Assembly: GCF_039538765.1 (NCBI RefSeq)
Contig: NZ_BAABCJ010000001.1
Span: 744,001-808,000, forward strand
Origin: Zhihengliuella alba
GTDB taxonomy: Bacteria; Actinomycetota; Actinomycetes; Actinomycetales; Micrococcaceae
DNA length: 64,000 bases
Direction: 5' to 3'
Shown: in pieces, positions 7,917 to 17,547 of the stretch
Layout: each line of letters begins with the position of its first letter
How positions within the stretch are numbered: the stretch's first letter is position 1
Notes under the pieces: generated by a model
The model's database searches: none
What the model was told of the DNA's origin: nothing
The model's input: only the letters and a program-made list of their open reading frames with translations
Translations under genes and position numbers: made by a program

Positions 7917-9386
7917 TCAGGCGTCGCCGGAGCCGGCGGTGGGGATCCGCTCGCCGGAGGCGTCGGCCGTGCCGTCGGCGGCCGCGAGGGCGGCGAGGAT
8001 CCGGTCGCCGTACTCCGTGACGTCGCCGGCCCCGATGGTCATGACGATGTCGCCGGGGCCGGCGCCGGCTGCCACGGCGGCGGCCGCGTCCTCGGCGGCG
8101 ACCAGGCCGCCCTCCGTGGCGAGCCCGGCGACGATCAGGTCGCTCGTCACGCCCGGGATGGGGGCCTCCCGGGCCGGATAGACGTCCAGCACGTGGGCGG
8201 CGTCGGCCTGCGAGAGCGCGGCCGCGAACTCGCCGGCGAACTCGCGCGTCCGCGAGAACAGGTGCGGCTGGAAGAGGACGTGCACCCGGTGCCGGCCGGC
8301 CACGGACCGCGCCGCCGCAAGCGCGGCGGCGACCTCGGTGGGGTGGTGCGCGTAGTCGTCGTAGACGCGGACTCCGGCCGCCTCGCCGCGGTACTCGAAC
8401 CGTCGCGACGCCCCTCGGAACGCGGCCAGGCCGGCGGCCGCGGCCCCCGGCTCCACGCCGAGGTCCAGGCCCACGGCGAAGGCCGCGGCGGCGTTGAGGA
8501 GGTTGTGGTCGCCGGGCACGGCGAGGTTCAGCTCGATCCGGTCGCCGGGACCCCACTCGAGCGTGCAGCTGTAGCGGAGACCGTCGGCCGCGGCGCCGAC
8601 GAGCCGCAGGTCGGACGCGTCGGAGAAACCGTACGTCCGCACCCGCAGGTCGGGACGCTCCGAGCGCGCCCAGGCGGCCAGACCCGCTGCCCCCGGATCG
8701 TCGGCGCAGGCGACCAGCAGGCCCTCCTCCGGCAGCAGGGCCGCGAACTCGCGGAAGATGCCGTGCACCGCCTCGGCGGTGCCGTAGTGGTCCAGGTGGT
8801 CGGCCTCGACATTGGTGACGACCGCGACGTCCGGCGTGTAGTTCATGAACGAGCCGTCCGACTCGTCCGCCTCCGCCACGAAGACCCGCCCCGTGCCGAG
8901 CTCGGCGTTCACGCCCAGGCCCCCCACGTTCGCTCCGATGGCGAACGACGGCGAGAGACCCGCCTCGCGCAGCATCACGGCGATCAGCGAGGTCGTGGTC
9001 GTCTTGCCATGCGTGCCGGCGACGGTCACGACCGTGTGGCCCTCCATGGTGGCCGCGAGGCCCTCGGAGCGGTGGAGGATCCGCAGGCCGCGGCGCTTGG
9101 CCTCGTCGTACTCCGGATTGCCGTCCTTGATGATGGAGGAGGCGACCACGGTCTCCGCGTCCCCGAGGTTCCCGGCGGCGTACCCGACGTGGACGCGGGC
9201 GCCCCGGGCCGCGAGCTCGCGGAGCACCGGGAGGTCCTTGGCGTCGGTGCCGGAGATCGCGACCCCGCGGGCCTGCATGAGCCGCGCGACCGCGGACACG
9301 CCCACGCCGCCGAGGCCCAGGAAGTGGACTCGCCCGAGCTCGTCGAGGCGGGGGGCCCGCCCCCGTGCTGCCGTACCGTCGTTCAC
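7917..9386 (-). CDS. murC: UDP-N-acetylmuramate--L-alanine ligase
   Basis: MurC adds L-alanine to UDP-MurNAc, the first step of stem-peptide synthesis in the cytoplasm. Domain order is classic: an N-terminal UDP-binding Rossmann domain with FLGLGGVGVSAVA (about 23-35), a central ATP-binding domain with GTHGKTTTTSL (about 118-128) and ESDGSF, and a C-terminal domain with RRFEYRG and YDDYAHHPTEV. The 489 residues are normal. It starts at GTG 9386, overlapping the murG stop by 4 nt (GTGA). Confidence 0.97.
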   Translation of the reverse strand: MNDGTAARGRAPRLDELGRVHFLGLGGVGVSAVARLMQARGVAISGTDAKDLPVLRELAARGARVHVGYAAGNLGDAETVVASSIIKDGNPEYDEAKRRGLRILHRSEGLAATMEGHTVVTVAGTHGKTTTTSLIAVMLREAGLSPSFAIGANVGGLGVNAELGTGRVFVAEADESDGSFMNYTPDVAVVTNVEADHLDHYGTAEAVHGIFREFAALLPEEGLLVACADDPGAAGLAAWARSERPDLRVRTYGFSDASDLRLVGAAADGLRYSCTLEWGPGDRIELNLAVPGDHNLLNAAAAFAVGLDLGVEPGAAAAGLAAFRGASRRFEYRGEAAGVRVYDDYAHHPTEVAAALAAARSVAGRHRVHVLFQPHLFSRTREFAGEFAAALSQADAAHVLDVYPAREAPIPGVTSDLIVAGLATEGGLVAAEDAAAAVAAGAGPGDIVMTIGAGDVTEYGDRILAALAAADGTADASGERIPTAGSGDA

Positions 9387-10555
9387 TTGCGTCCCGTCCC
9401 CTCGTCGTCGGATGCCTCGTCGCTGGGTCCGCCGTCGCCGCCCCGGCCGGCCGCCGGGGCGCCGATGACCTGCTCGACGATGCGCGCCATGGCCTCGGCG
9501 GCGTCGCGCTTGCCGTAGGCGGCGGCGCGGCGGCCCATGGCCTCCAGCCGCTCGGCGTCGTCCAGGAGGGGCAGCACCGTGGTCTCGAAGTACTCGGCGG
9601 TGAACTCGGAGTTCTCCACCATGACGGCCCCGCCGGCGTTCACGAGCGGCTGCCCGTTGTGCCGCTGCTCGCCGTTGCCGATGGGCAGCGGGACCAGCAC
9701 GGACGGCAGTCCGACGGCGGCCAGCTCGCAGACGGTGCCGGCGCCGGAGCGGCAGACCATCAGGTCCGCGGCGGCATAGGCGCGCTCCATGCCGTCGACG
9801 TACTCGACCTGCACATAGCCGGGGGCCGTCACGAGCCGCCCCTCGTCGTCGAGGATCTGCTTGTCCCGGCCCGTGATGTGCAGGACCTGGGCGCCGGGGA
9901 CCCGGCGCGTGATCGCTGCGACGGCGTCGGCGACCGCGCGGTTCATGGAGACCGCGCCGGACGACCCGCCCGTGACGACCAGCGTGCGGGCCTCGGGGTC
10001 GAGGCCGAGCCCGATCCGGGCCGAGCGGCGCTCGGCCTCACGGTCCAGTCCGGCGATCTCGGCGCGCATCGGCATGCCGACCACCTCGGCCCGGGGAAGC
10101 CCGGTGCCCTCGAAGGCGGCCGCGACCCGGGCCGCGATGCGGGCGCCGACCTTGTTGGCCAGGCCGGCGCGGGCGTTGGCCTCGTGGATCACGACCGGGA
10201 CCCCGCGCAGCCGCGCGGCGATGTACACCGGGGTGCACACGTACCCGCCGACCCCCACGACGACGTCGGCCGCGGCCCGCTCGATGATGTCGCCGGCGTG
10301 CTTCACGGCCTGGACGAAGCGGAAGGGCAGGCGCAGGAGCGCCCGTCCGGGGCGACGCGGCATCGGCACTCGCTCGATGGTCTCCAGCCGGTAGCCCGCG
10401 GCCGGGACCAGACGCGTCTCCATACCGGACTCGGTGCCGACCGCGACGATCAGCGCCTCCGGGTGTCGGTCCTGGAGGGCGCGGGCGATGGCCAGCAGGG
10501 GCGAGACGTGTCCGGCCGTGCCTCCGCCGGCGAGGACGATCGATGGTTCCTTCAT
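9383..10555 (-). CDS. murG: UDP-GlcNAc--lipid I transferase MurG
   Basis: MurG is a membrane-associated GT28 glycosyltransferase that adds GlcNAc to lipid I to make lipid II. The 390-residue protein begins with the acceptor-site motif VLAGGGTAGHVSPLLAIA (residues 6-23). It contains HEANARAGLANKVGA and the donor-binding VTGGSSGAVSMNRAV and CRSGAGTVCELAAVGLPSVLVPLP motifs. The start ATG at 10555 overlaps the ftsW stop (ATGA); the frame is open further upstream without similarity. The C-terminal 20 residues are Gly/Asp/Glu-rich. Confidence 0.97.
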   Translation of the reverse strand: MKEPSIVLAGGGTAGHVSPLLAIARALQDRHPEALIVAVGTESGMETRLVPAAGYRLETIERVPMPRRPGRALLRLPFRFVQAVKHAGDIIERAAADVVVGVGGYVCTPVYIAARLRGVPVVIHEANARAGLANKVGARIAARVAAAFEGTGLPRAEVVGMPMRAEIAGLDREAERRSARIGLGLDPEARTLVVTGGSSGAVSMNRAVADAVAAITRRVPGAQVLHITGRDKQILDDEGRLVTAPGYVQVEYVDGMERAYAAADLMVCRSGAGTVCELAAVGLPSVLVPLPIGNGEQRHNGQPLVNAGGAVMVENSEFTAEYFETTVLPLLDDAERLEAMGRRAAAYGKRDAAEAMARIVEQVIGAPAAGRGGDGGPSDEASDDEGTGRK

Positions 10556-11754
10556 GCGCGCTGCGAGCTCTTTCCGTCGGGGGTGGGGGCGACCGGCTGG
10601 CGGGCGGTCTGCCGGGCGAACGCGAGCACGACGCCCACGGCCGCGAGCGAGAGGGTCAGTGCCGACCCGCCATAGGAGATGAACGGGAGGGGGATGCCGA
10701 TCACCGGCAGCAGCCCGGTGACCATCGCGATGTTGACGAAGGCCTGGCCGATGAGCCACGCCATGATGGCGGCGGTGGCGATCCGGACGAAGGGGTCGTG
10801 GCTGCGGTACGCCACCCGGTAGAGGGCGATCGCGAGGACCGCGAAGAGGACGACGATCACCAGCGAGCCGATGAGCCCCAGCTCCTCGCCGATGATGGCG
10901 ATGATGTAGTCGGTCTGGCTCTCCGGCAGATAGCTCCACTTCTGCCGTGACTGGCCCAGCCCGACGCCCCACCAGCCGCCGGAGGCGAGGGCGTAGAAGC
11001 CGTGCATCGGCTGGTAGCAGGCGTCGTTCGTCTCGCAGTCCAGCTGCAGCCACGCCGCGAGGCGGCTCATGCGGTTGTCCGACGTCAGGAACGTCCCGAG
11101 CATCCCGACCACGCCGAGGACGCTGCCGACGGCGAAGATCCGTCCCTGGGCACCGCCCATGAACAGCGCAGCAGCAATGATCATGGCCAGCACGAGGAGC
11201 GTGCCGACGTCGTGCCCGAGCAGGACCAGGCCGAGGATCAGGGCACCGCCGGGGAACACGACGGGCACGACGGCGTGCTTCCAGTCGGTGCGGACGAGCG
11301 GTCCCTTGGTGACGAGCACCTGGGCCGCCCAGATGCTCAGGGCGAGCTTGGCGGCCTCGGACGGCTGGGCCCGCATGCCGGCGATCTCGATCCAGTTCCG
11401 GTTTCCGTTGACGGTGACGCCCAGCGGCGTGAAGACGAGCAGCAGCAGGGCACCCGAGAGCGCGAACAGGATCCACGCATAGCGCCGGTAGAACCGGACC
11501 GGGAACCTGGACAGGACGAGCATGAGGACGATGCCGAGCACCGCGAAGATCCCCTGGCGGAGGAAGAGGACGAAGGAGCTGGTGCCGTTGGCGATGGCGG
11601 TGACGGAGGACGAGGAGAGGACCATGATCAGGCCGATGACGGTCAGCGCCAGCGCGCTGCCGAGGATCATGTAGTAACCGCTGTTGCGGCCGCCGTCGCT
11701 GCCCTCCAGCAGGCGCCAGAAGCGTTGCATCCCCCTCGCTGGCCCGGCTGTCAC
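10552..11754 (-). CDS. ftsW: Peptidoglycan glycosyltransferase FtsW (SEDS family)
   Basis: FtsW polymerises lipid II at the septum together with the FtsI transpeptidase. The 400-residue protein shows about ten transmembrane helices and the SEDS signatures: WIEIAGMRAQPSEAAKLALS mid-protein, an extracytoplasmic cysteine-containing loop (QLDCETNDACYQPMHG) and the C-terminal GLLPVIGIPLPFISYGGSA. The start may be GTG 11754 or the ATG eight codons downstream (MQRFWRLL). The 10-nt gap to murD and the overlap with murG place it in the mur operon. The two cysteines in the large loop could form a disulfide. Confidence 0.95.
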   Translation of the reverse strand: MTAGPARGMQRFWRLLEGSDGGRNSGYYMILGSALALTVIGLIMVLSSSSVTAIANGTSSFVLFLRQGIFAVLGIVLMLVLSRFPVRFYRRYAWILFALSGALLLLVFTPLGVTVNGNRNWIEIAGMRAQPSEAAKLALSIWAAQVLVTKGPLVRTDWKHAVVPVVFPGGALILGLVLLGHDVGTLLVLAMIIAAALFMGGAQGRIFAVGSVLGVVGMLGTFLTSDNRMSRLAAWLQLDCETNDACYQPMHGFYALASGGWWGVGLGQSRQKWSYLPESQTDYIIAIIGEELGLIGSLVIVVLFAVLAIALYRVAYRSHDPFVRIATAAIMAWLIGQAFVNIAMVTGLLPVIGIPLPFISYGGSALTLSLAAVGVVLAFARQTARQPVAPTPDGKSSQRA

Positions 11755-11764
11755 GTTCGGCTCC

Positions 11765-13273
11765 TCACGATTCGGTCGGCGTGTCTTCCATCAGGACCCG
11801 CACGGCCTCGATGAAGGCGTGGCCCCGCTGCGCGTAGGACGCGAACTGGTCCATCGACGCCGCCGCAGGAGCCATGAGGACCGTGTCGCCCGGGACCGCG
11901 TGGCCCGCCGCGAGACGGACCGCCTCGTGCATGACCGCGCTGCCGTCGGTGGCGGCGTCCGTTCCAGTGTCCCCCACGGCCGCGTCGAACACGGGCACAT
12001 CCGGGGCGTGTTCCGCCAGGGCGCGCCGGAGCGGAGCGGTGTCCGCGCCGATGAGGACGACCCCGCGCAGCCGGTCGGCGTTCTCGGCCACGAGCTCGGC
12101 GTAGTCGACGCCCTTGGACAGGCCGCCGGCGATCCAGACCACGGAGCGGAAGGCGCTGAGGGAGGCCGAGGCGGCGTGCGGGTTGGTCGCCTTGGAGTCG
12201 TTGATCCAGAGGATGTCGTCCCGGCGGGCGACCGCCTGGATCCGGTGCGCGCCCGGCTCGTAGTTGCGGATCCCGTCCCGGACGGCCTCGGCAGCGACGC
12301 CGTAGGCGCGCACCAGGGCGGCCGCGGCCAGGGCGTTGGCGACGTTGTGGCGCGCGGCGAGCTCGCCGAAGTCCTCGAGCGAGGCCAGTTCCGTCGCCGA
12401 CTCCCTGCGCTCGGGGATGTAGGCCCGGTCCACGACCAGTCCGTCGACGAGGCCGAGCATGCTCACCGCCGGCACGTCGGTGGTGAAGCCGATCGCCCGG
12501 CACCCCTCCACCACGTCGGCGTTCTCGACCATGCGCACGGTCTCCGGTGCCTCGGCATTGAAGACGGCGGCGACGCGGGTGCGCTCGTAGATCCTCGCCT
12601 TCGCCGCCTGGTACTCCTCGAAGGATCCGTGCCAGTCCACGTGGTCCTCGGCGATGTTCAGGACCACGGAGGCCAGCGGGGACATCGTGTGCGTGTAGTG
12701 GAGCTGGAAGCTGGAGAGCTCCAGGACGAGGACGTCGTATCCCTCGGGGTCGCGGATCGCGTCGAGTACTGGCGTGCCGACGTTGCCGACGGCGAGGGCC
12801 CGCAGGCCCGCGGCCTGCAGCATCGACTCGGCCATGCCGACCGTCGTCGTCTTGCCGTTGGTCCCGGTCAGGACCAGCCACTCGGCCGGCGTGCGGCCCT
12901 CCCGCTCCCGGACGCGCCACGCGAGCTCGACGTCGCTCCAGACCTCGAGCCCCGCGTCGTACGCGGCGGCCAGCAGCGGCTGACGCGGGTTCCACCCGGG
13001 CGAGGTGACGACGAGCTGGGCGGGCTGCCCGTCGACGTCGGGCAGCCGTCCCTGGTGCTCGGGGCCCAGCAGGACGTCCGCGGCGCCGACGATGCGGAGC
13101 GTGTCGGCCCGCTGCCGGTTCTCCTCCGAGTCCCGCCCGTCGACCACGACGACCCGTGCGCCCAGCTCGATCAGGGTGTCCGCCGCCGAGAAGCCGGAGA
13201 GCCCCAGGCCGGTGACGACCACGCGCAGGCCGGCCCAGTCGGCGTCCCAGCTGGTGAGGTGGTCGAGCCGCAT
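11765..13273 (-). CDS. murD: UDP-N-acetylmuramoyl-L-alanine--D-glutamate ligase
   Basis: MurD adds D-glutamate to UDP-MurNAc-L-Ala. The 502-residue protein has the N-terminal VVVTGLGLSGFSAADTL nucleotide-sugar domain, the ATP-binding loop LTGTNGKTTTVGMAESML and the C-terminal domain with WINDSKATNPHAASASL and VWIAGGLSKGVDY. Residues just after the P-loop match the family's ATPase metal sites. The start is ATG at 13273, sharing its A with the mraY stop codon (TGATG), so the pair is coupled. It is slightly longer than E. coli MurD (438) because of a Gly/Asp-rich segment near residues 440-460. Confidence 0.97.
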   Translation of the reverse strand: MRLDHLTSWDADWAGLRVVVTGLGLSGFSAADTLIELGARVVVVDGRDSEENRQRADTLRIVGAADVLLGPEHQGRLPDVDGQPAQLVVTSPGWNPRQPLLAAAYDAGLEVWSDVELAWRVREREGRTPAEWLVLTGTNGKTTTVGMAESMLQAAGLRALAVGNVGTPVLDAIRDPEGYDVLVLELSSFQLHYTHTMSPLASVVLNIAEDHVDWHGSFEEYQAAKARIYERTRVAAVFNAEAPETVRMVENADVVEGCRAIGFTTDVPAVSMLGLVDGLVVDRAYIPERRESATELASLEDFGELAARHNVANALAAAALVRAYGVAAEAVRDGIRNYEPGAHRIQAVARRDDILWINDSKATNPHAASASLSAFRSVVWIAGGLSKGVDYAELVAENADRLRGVVLIGADTAPLRRALAEHAPDVPVFDAAVGDTGTDAATDGSAVMHEAVRLAAGHAVPGDTVLMAPAAASMDQFASYAQRGHAFIEAVRVLMEDTPTES

Positions 13274-14382
13274 CAGAGCCCCACCACCCATTCGGCGTAG
13301 AAGATGCCCAGGCCGGCGGCGACGAAGAGGCCCGCCAGGATCCAGAAGCGGACCACCACCGTCACCTCGGCCCAGCCCTTCAGTTCGAAGTGGTGCTGCA
13401 ACGGCGCCATGAGGAAGACGCGCTTGCCGCCGGAGAGCTTGAAGTACCCCACCTGGATGATGACGGACAGCGTGATGAGGACGAAGAGGCCGGCCAGGAC
13501 CAGCAGCAGCAGCTCCGTCCGCGAGAGGATCGCGAAGGCGGCCAGCGCGCCGCCGATGGCGAGCGAGCCCGTGTCGCCCATGAAGATGTGGGCCGGCGAC
13601 GTGTTCCACCAGAGGAACCCGATCAGCGCCCCGCAGAGGATGGCCCCGAGCAGTGCGAGGTCCATCGGGTCGCGCACCTCGTAGCAGACGCTGCCGATGG
13701 CGCGGGAGGAGCCGCAGGCCTGGTTGTACTGCCAGATGCCCATCAGCGTGTAGGCCCCGAAGACCATGATCGACGCGCCGGTGGCCAGTCCGTCCAGGCC
13801 GTCGGTGACGTTGACGCCGTTGGTGGTGGCGGTGACGATGAGGTTGGACCAGACGACGAAGAGGACAGCACCGACGATGGGCCCGAAGAAGGCCATGTCC
13901 AGCCACGGGATGTCGCGGATGAAGGAGATCTTCAGCGACGCGGGGGTGAGGCCCTTGGAGTCCGGGAACTGCAGGGCCAGCAGCGCGAAGCCGATGCCGA
14001 CGGCGGCCTGGCCGCCGATCTTCTCCCAGGGGCGCAGCCCGAGGCTGCGCTGCTTGGAGATCTTGATGAAGTCGTCCAGGAAGCCGACCAGTCCCATGCC
14101 GACCATGAGGAAGAGCAGCAGCAGACCGGACACCGTCGGTCCGGTCGCGTGCTCGCTGGCCAGCGAGCGGATCGCGTGGGTGATGAAGTAGGCGGCGACC
14201 ACGGCCAGGACGATCATCGCCCCGCCCATGGTGGGGGTGCCGCGCTTGGTGTGGTGCGAGGTCGGGCCGTCGTCGCGGACGAACTGGCCGTAGCGCCGGC
14301 GCACCAGCAGCTTGATGAACAGCGGGGTTCCGAGGAACGAGATCAGGAGGGCGATGCTGGCGCCCATGAGCAGTGCGATCAC
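13273..14382 (-). CDS. mraY: Phospho-MurNAc-pentapeptide transferase
   Basis: MraY transfers phospho-MurNAc-pentapeptide to undecaprenyl phosphate, forming lipid I. The 369-residue polytopic protein has about ten transmembrane helices. It carries the motifs GTPTMGGAM (about 49-57), FLDDFIK (the catalytic Asp pair), NVTDGLDGLATG and the C-terminal PLQHHFELKGW. It starts at GTG 14382, overlapping murF by 4 nt (GTGA). Confidence 0.97.
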   Translation of the reverse strand: MIALLMGASIALLISFLGTPLFIKLLVRRRYGQFVRDDGPTSHHTKRGTPTMGGAMIVLAVVAAYFITHAIRSLASEHATGPTVSGLLLLFLMVGMGLVGFLDDFIKISKQRSLGLRPWEKIGGQAAVGIGFALLALQFPDSKGLTPASLKISFIRDIPWLDMAFFGPIVGAVLFVVWSNLIVTATTNGVNVTDGLDGLATGASIMVFGAYTLMGIWQYNQACGSSRAIGSVCYEVRDPMDLALLGAILCGALIGFLWWNTSPAHIFMGDTGSLAIGGALAAFAILSRTELLLLVLAGLFVLITLSVIIQVGYFKLSGGKRVFLMAPLQHHFELKGWAEVTVVVRFWILAGLFVAAGLGIFYAEWVVGL

Positions 14383-15845
14383 GGGTGGGCCTCCTCGGCG
14401 GCGGGCGTTCCCGCGGCGGCGATGCGGTCGCCCAGGTACCGCAGGCCTGCGGAGTTGGACGACTTGAACAGGACGATGTCACCCGGGCGGAGCTCGCGCG
14501 CGAGCAGCGCCTCGGCCTCCTCGACGGTCTCGACGTAGTGGGCCTCGTCGCCCCAGCTCCCCTCGAGGACGGCGGAGTTGTACGCGGGCTTGGCCTCGGG
14601 GCCGACGACGACGAGCTGCTTGATGTTCATCCGCACCGCGAGGCGCCCGAGGATGTCGTGCTCCAGCACGGAGTCCTCGCCGAGTTCCAGCATCGGGCCC
14701 AGCACGGCCCAGGTGCGGCGCTGGACGCCGTCCCCGTCGGGCACGCCGAGGCCGGCCAGGGTCTGCAGCGCGGCGCGCATCGACTCCGGGTTGGCGTTGT
14801 ACGCGTCGTTGATGACGGTCACGCCGTCGGCCCGGTCGGTGCGCTCCATGCGCCACCGGCTGGCGGCGGCGCGGCCCTCGAGCCGTTCGGCGATGGTGGC
14901 CGGGGCGACCCCGAGCGCGTAGGCCGCCGTCGCGGCGGCCAGGAGGTTGTAGACATGGTGGCGGCCGATGAGACCGCTGACCAGGTGGAAAGCCGTACCG
15001 TCGGGGAAGACCAGGTCGAATTCCGGGTTCCCGGCGGGCGTCGTCTCGAGTCCGCGGGCGGAGACGACGTCGACCCCGTCCCGAGGCTCCGCGTCCACCC
15101 CGAAGCCCAGGAGGCGGGCGCGGGTGCGGGCGGCCATCCGGGCGACCCGGGGGTCGTCGAGGTTGAGGACCGCGGTCCCGTGCTCGGCAAGGGCCTCGAC
15201 GAGTTCGCCCTTCGCCTGCTCGATGTTCTCGACCCCGCCGAACTCGCCCGCGTGCGCCGTGCCCACGCAGAGGACCACGCCGACCTCCGGGCGGACCATG
15301 TCCGTCAGGTAGGTGATGTGGCCGATCCCCGTGGCGCCCATCTCGATGACGAGGTTGCGGGTGCGCTCCGTGGCGCGGAAGACGGTCAGCGGAACGCCCA
15401 CCTCGCCGTTGTAGGAGCCGACGGGCGCGACGGTCTCGCCGGTCGTCTCCAGGACGGCGGCGAGCAGGTCCTTCGTGGTCGTCTTGCCGGCCGAGCCGGT
15501 GATCCCGACGACCCGCGCCCCGTCGGCGCGCAGCCGGCCCACCAGATGGGCGGCGATCCGGCCCATGGCGTCGACGGCGTCGTCGACGATGACGGCGGGG
15601 TCGGCCGTGCCCTCGGCGTCGAGCGTGGTGCGCTCCGCGAGGGCGAGTACGGCACCGGCCTCGCGCGCGCGGCCGATGAAGTGGTGGCCGTCGCTGGACT
15701 CGCCGGGCTTGGCGACGAAGAGCCAGCCGGGGAGGATCTCCCGCGAGTCGGTCGTCACGCCGGTGATCCGGGAGGCCGGGTCGGCGGTCGGGCTCAGCCG
15801 CCCGCCGGTGATCTCGGCGATCTCTGCTGTCGAAAGTTCAATCAT
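14379..15845 (-). CDS. murF: UDP-MurNAc-tripeptide--D-Ala-D-Ala ligase
   Basis: MurF adds the D-Ala-D-Ala dipeptide to complete the UDP-MurNAc pentapeptide. The 488-residue protein has an N-terminal domain with the family's ITGVTTDSREILPGWLFVA, the P-loop GITGSAGKTTTKDLLAAVL and MGATGIGHI. The C-terminal domain has INDAYNANPESMRAAL and VLGPMLELG. Both its start (ATGA with murE) and end (GTGA with mraY) overlap their neighbours. Confidence 0.97.
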   Translation of the reverse strand: MIELSTAEIAEITGGRLSPTADPASRITGVTTDSREILPGWLFVAKPGESSDGHHFIGRAREAGAVLALAERTTLDAEGTADPAVIVDDAVDAMGRIAAHLVGRLRADGARVVGITGSAGKTTTKDLLAAVLETTGETVAPVGSYNGEVGVPLTVFRATERTRNLVIEMGATGIGHITYLTDMVRPEVGVVLCVGTAHAGEFGGVENIEQAKGELVEALAEHGTAVLNLDDPRVARMAARTRARLLGFGVDAEPRDGVDVVSARGLETTPAGNPEFDLVFPDGTAFHLVSGLIGRHHVYNLLAAATAAYALGVAPATIAERLEGRAAASRWRMERTDRADGVTVINDAYNANPESMRAALQTLAGLGVPDGDGVQRRTWAVLGPMLELGEDSVLEHDILGRLAVRMNIKQLVVVGPEAKPAYNSAVLEGSWGDEAHYVETVEEAEALLARELRPGDIVLFKSSNSAGLRYLGDRIAAAGTPAAEEAHP

Positions 15846-17545
15846 GGCTCTGTGGACTCTACTCTCTCGGCCCCCGCCGGCTGCTTCTCGACGCCTGTGG
15901 CACTGGCCTCAGCGTCTCGCCCCGGAGCGGCGCCCTGGTCGCCGGCGAGGACGCTGCGGCCCGCCTCGACCAGGGCGCTGCGGAGCTCCACCCGGTCGTC
16001 GAGGGCGTGGTTCACCCCCGCGATCTCCTGGACCGTCTCGTGGCCACGTCCGGCGACCAGGATCGTGTCCTCCGGCCGGGCGAGCCGGACGGCCTCGCGG
16101 ATGGCGGCTGCCCGGGGTGCGGCCTCGACGACCTCGGTGGCGAGTCCCTCGGCCGCGATGGCCTCCGTGGCGCCCGCGAGGACCTCCGCGCGGATGCCGG
16201 CCGGCTCCTCGCCGTGTGGATCGTCGTCGGTGACGACCACGACGTCGGCGTGCCGCGCGGCGACGGCGCCCATGACGGGCCGCTTGGTCGCGTCACGGTC
16301 CCCGGTCGCGCCGAACACCACGATGACGCGCCCCGACCCGTCGCCCCGGACGGCCTCGATGGCCCGTTCCAGGGCGTCGGAGTTGTGGGCGAAGTCGACG
16401 ACGGCGGCGGGCTCGGTCGCGATGACCTGCATCCGGCCCGGCACCTCGATCGTCAACGGGTCCGCGTCGTCGAGCACACGCTGGAGCTCCGCCGCCTCGA
16501 CGCCGGAGGCGAGCACCATGAGCACCGCGAGGGCCGCGTTGGCGACGTTGAAGCCGCCCGGCAGACCGGTGGCGGCGCGCAGGCGCGCACCGGCGGGCCC
16601 CACGAGCTCGAAGGCGTGGCCCAGCCCGCGCCGCTCGACGTGCTCAACCCGCCAGTCGGCGTCGTCCCCGTCCGCCGCATCGGTCGTGGCGAGCGTCCAG
16701 AGCGTCTCGGACCCGCAGGTCGCGCGGCGCTCCGCGGCCAGGCGGCGTCCCCACGCGTCGTCGACCGTCACGACGGCGACGGCCGCCGTTCCGGGCGCGA
16801 AGAGCTCGGCCTTGGTGGAGTAGTAGTCCTCCATGCTGCCGTGCAGATCCAGGTGGTCCTGGGTGAGATTGGTGAAGCCGGCGACCCGGTACGTCAGCCC
16901 CGCCACGCGGCGGTAGTCCAGGGAATGGGAGGAGACCTCCATCGCGGCCGCGCCGATCCCGGCCTCCCGCATGCGGGCCATGATCCCGTGCAGCTGCGGC
17001 GCCTCGGGCGTGGTGAGGACCGACGGGATCCGCGTCTCGCCGGCGACGATCTCGATGGTGCCGACCAGGCCGGTGGTCCGGCCCAGGGCGCGCAGCAGCG
17101 AGCGCACCAGGTAAGTGGTGGTGGTCTTGCCATTCGTCCCGGTCACCCCGAGCAGCTCGGGCGCGTCGGGCTCCGTACCGTAGATCTCCGCCGAGACCCG
17201 TCCGACGACGTCGCGCACCGAGTCCGCCGTCAGGACGGGCAGCCCGGTCGCCTCGGCGCGGCCACGCCCGTCGGTGTCCGTCAGGATGGCGGCGGCCCCG
17301 TGGGCGGCCGCCTGCTCCGCGAAGTCCGCACCATGGGCGCGCGCTCCCGGCAGGGCGATGTAGAGGTCCCCGGGCTGCACGGCGCGCGAATCGAGGCAGG
17401 CGCCCGTGACCGCGACGTCGTCGTCGCCGACGAAGTCCCAGACGACGTCCGCGTCAGCGAGCCGGCCGATCAGCTCGGCCAGGCTGCTCGCGCGGGGATG
17501 GGCCGGACGGAAGGCCCGTTCGGCCTCGCGATGGTCGACGTCCAC
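15842..17545 (-). CDS. murE: UDP-MurNAc-dipeptide ligase MurE, probably L-lysine type
   Basis: MurE adds the third stem-peptide residue. The 567-residue protein has the N-terminal uridine-binding domain (TGACLDSRAVQPGDLYIALPG), the P-loop GVTGTNGKTTTTYL (about 133-146) and MEVSSHSLDYRRV. The amino-acid-selecting segment at 439-448 reads TDDDPHGEEP. The DNPR motif of diaminopimelate-adding enzymes is absent, which argues for L-lysine, as in Arthrobacter-type A3alpha murein. The C-terminus has a 30-residue acidic, Ala/Gly-rich extension. The start is GTG 17545, 2 nt after the ftsI stop. The enzyme class is certain; the lysine assignment is inference. Confidence 0.95.
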   Translation of the reverse strand: MDVDHREAERAFRPAHPRASSLAELIGRLADADVVWDFVGDDDVAVTGACLDSRAVQPGDLYIALPGARAHGADFAEQAAAHGAAAILTDTDGRGRAEATGLPVLTADSVRDVVGRVSAEIYGTEPDAPELLGVTGTNGKTTTTYLVRSLLRALGRTTGLVGTIEIVAGETRIPSVLTTPEAPQLHGIMARMREAGIGAAAMEVSSHSLDYRRVAGLTYRVAGFTNLTQDHLDLHGSMEDYYSTKAELFAPGTAAVAVVTVDDAWGRRLAAERRATCGSETLWTLATTDAADGDDADWRVEHVERRGLGHAFELVGPAGARLRAATGLPGGFNVANAALAVLMVLASGVEAAELQRVLDDADPLTIEVPGRMQVIATEPAAVVDFAHNSDALERAIEAVRGDGSGRVIVVFGATGDRDATKRPVMGAVAARHADVVVVTDDDPHGEEPAGIRAEVLAGATEAIAAEGLATEVVEAAPRAAAIREAVRLARPEDTILVAGRGHETVQEIAGVNHALDDRVELRSALVEAGRSVLAGDQGAAPGRDAEASATGVEKQPAGAERVESTEP

Positions 17546-17547
17546 GC

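Noticed and set aside
11765..14482. A 905-codon minus-strand frame covering murD and running on through mraY
   Set aside because: Only the murD part (from 13273) is protein-like. The rest is out of frame with mraY and low-complexity.
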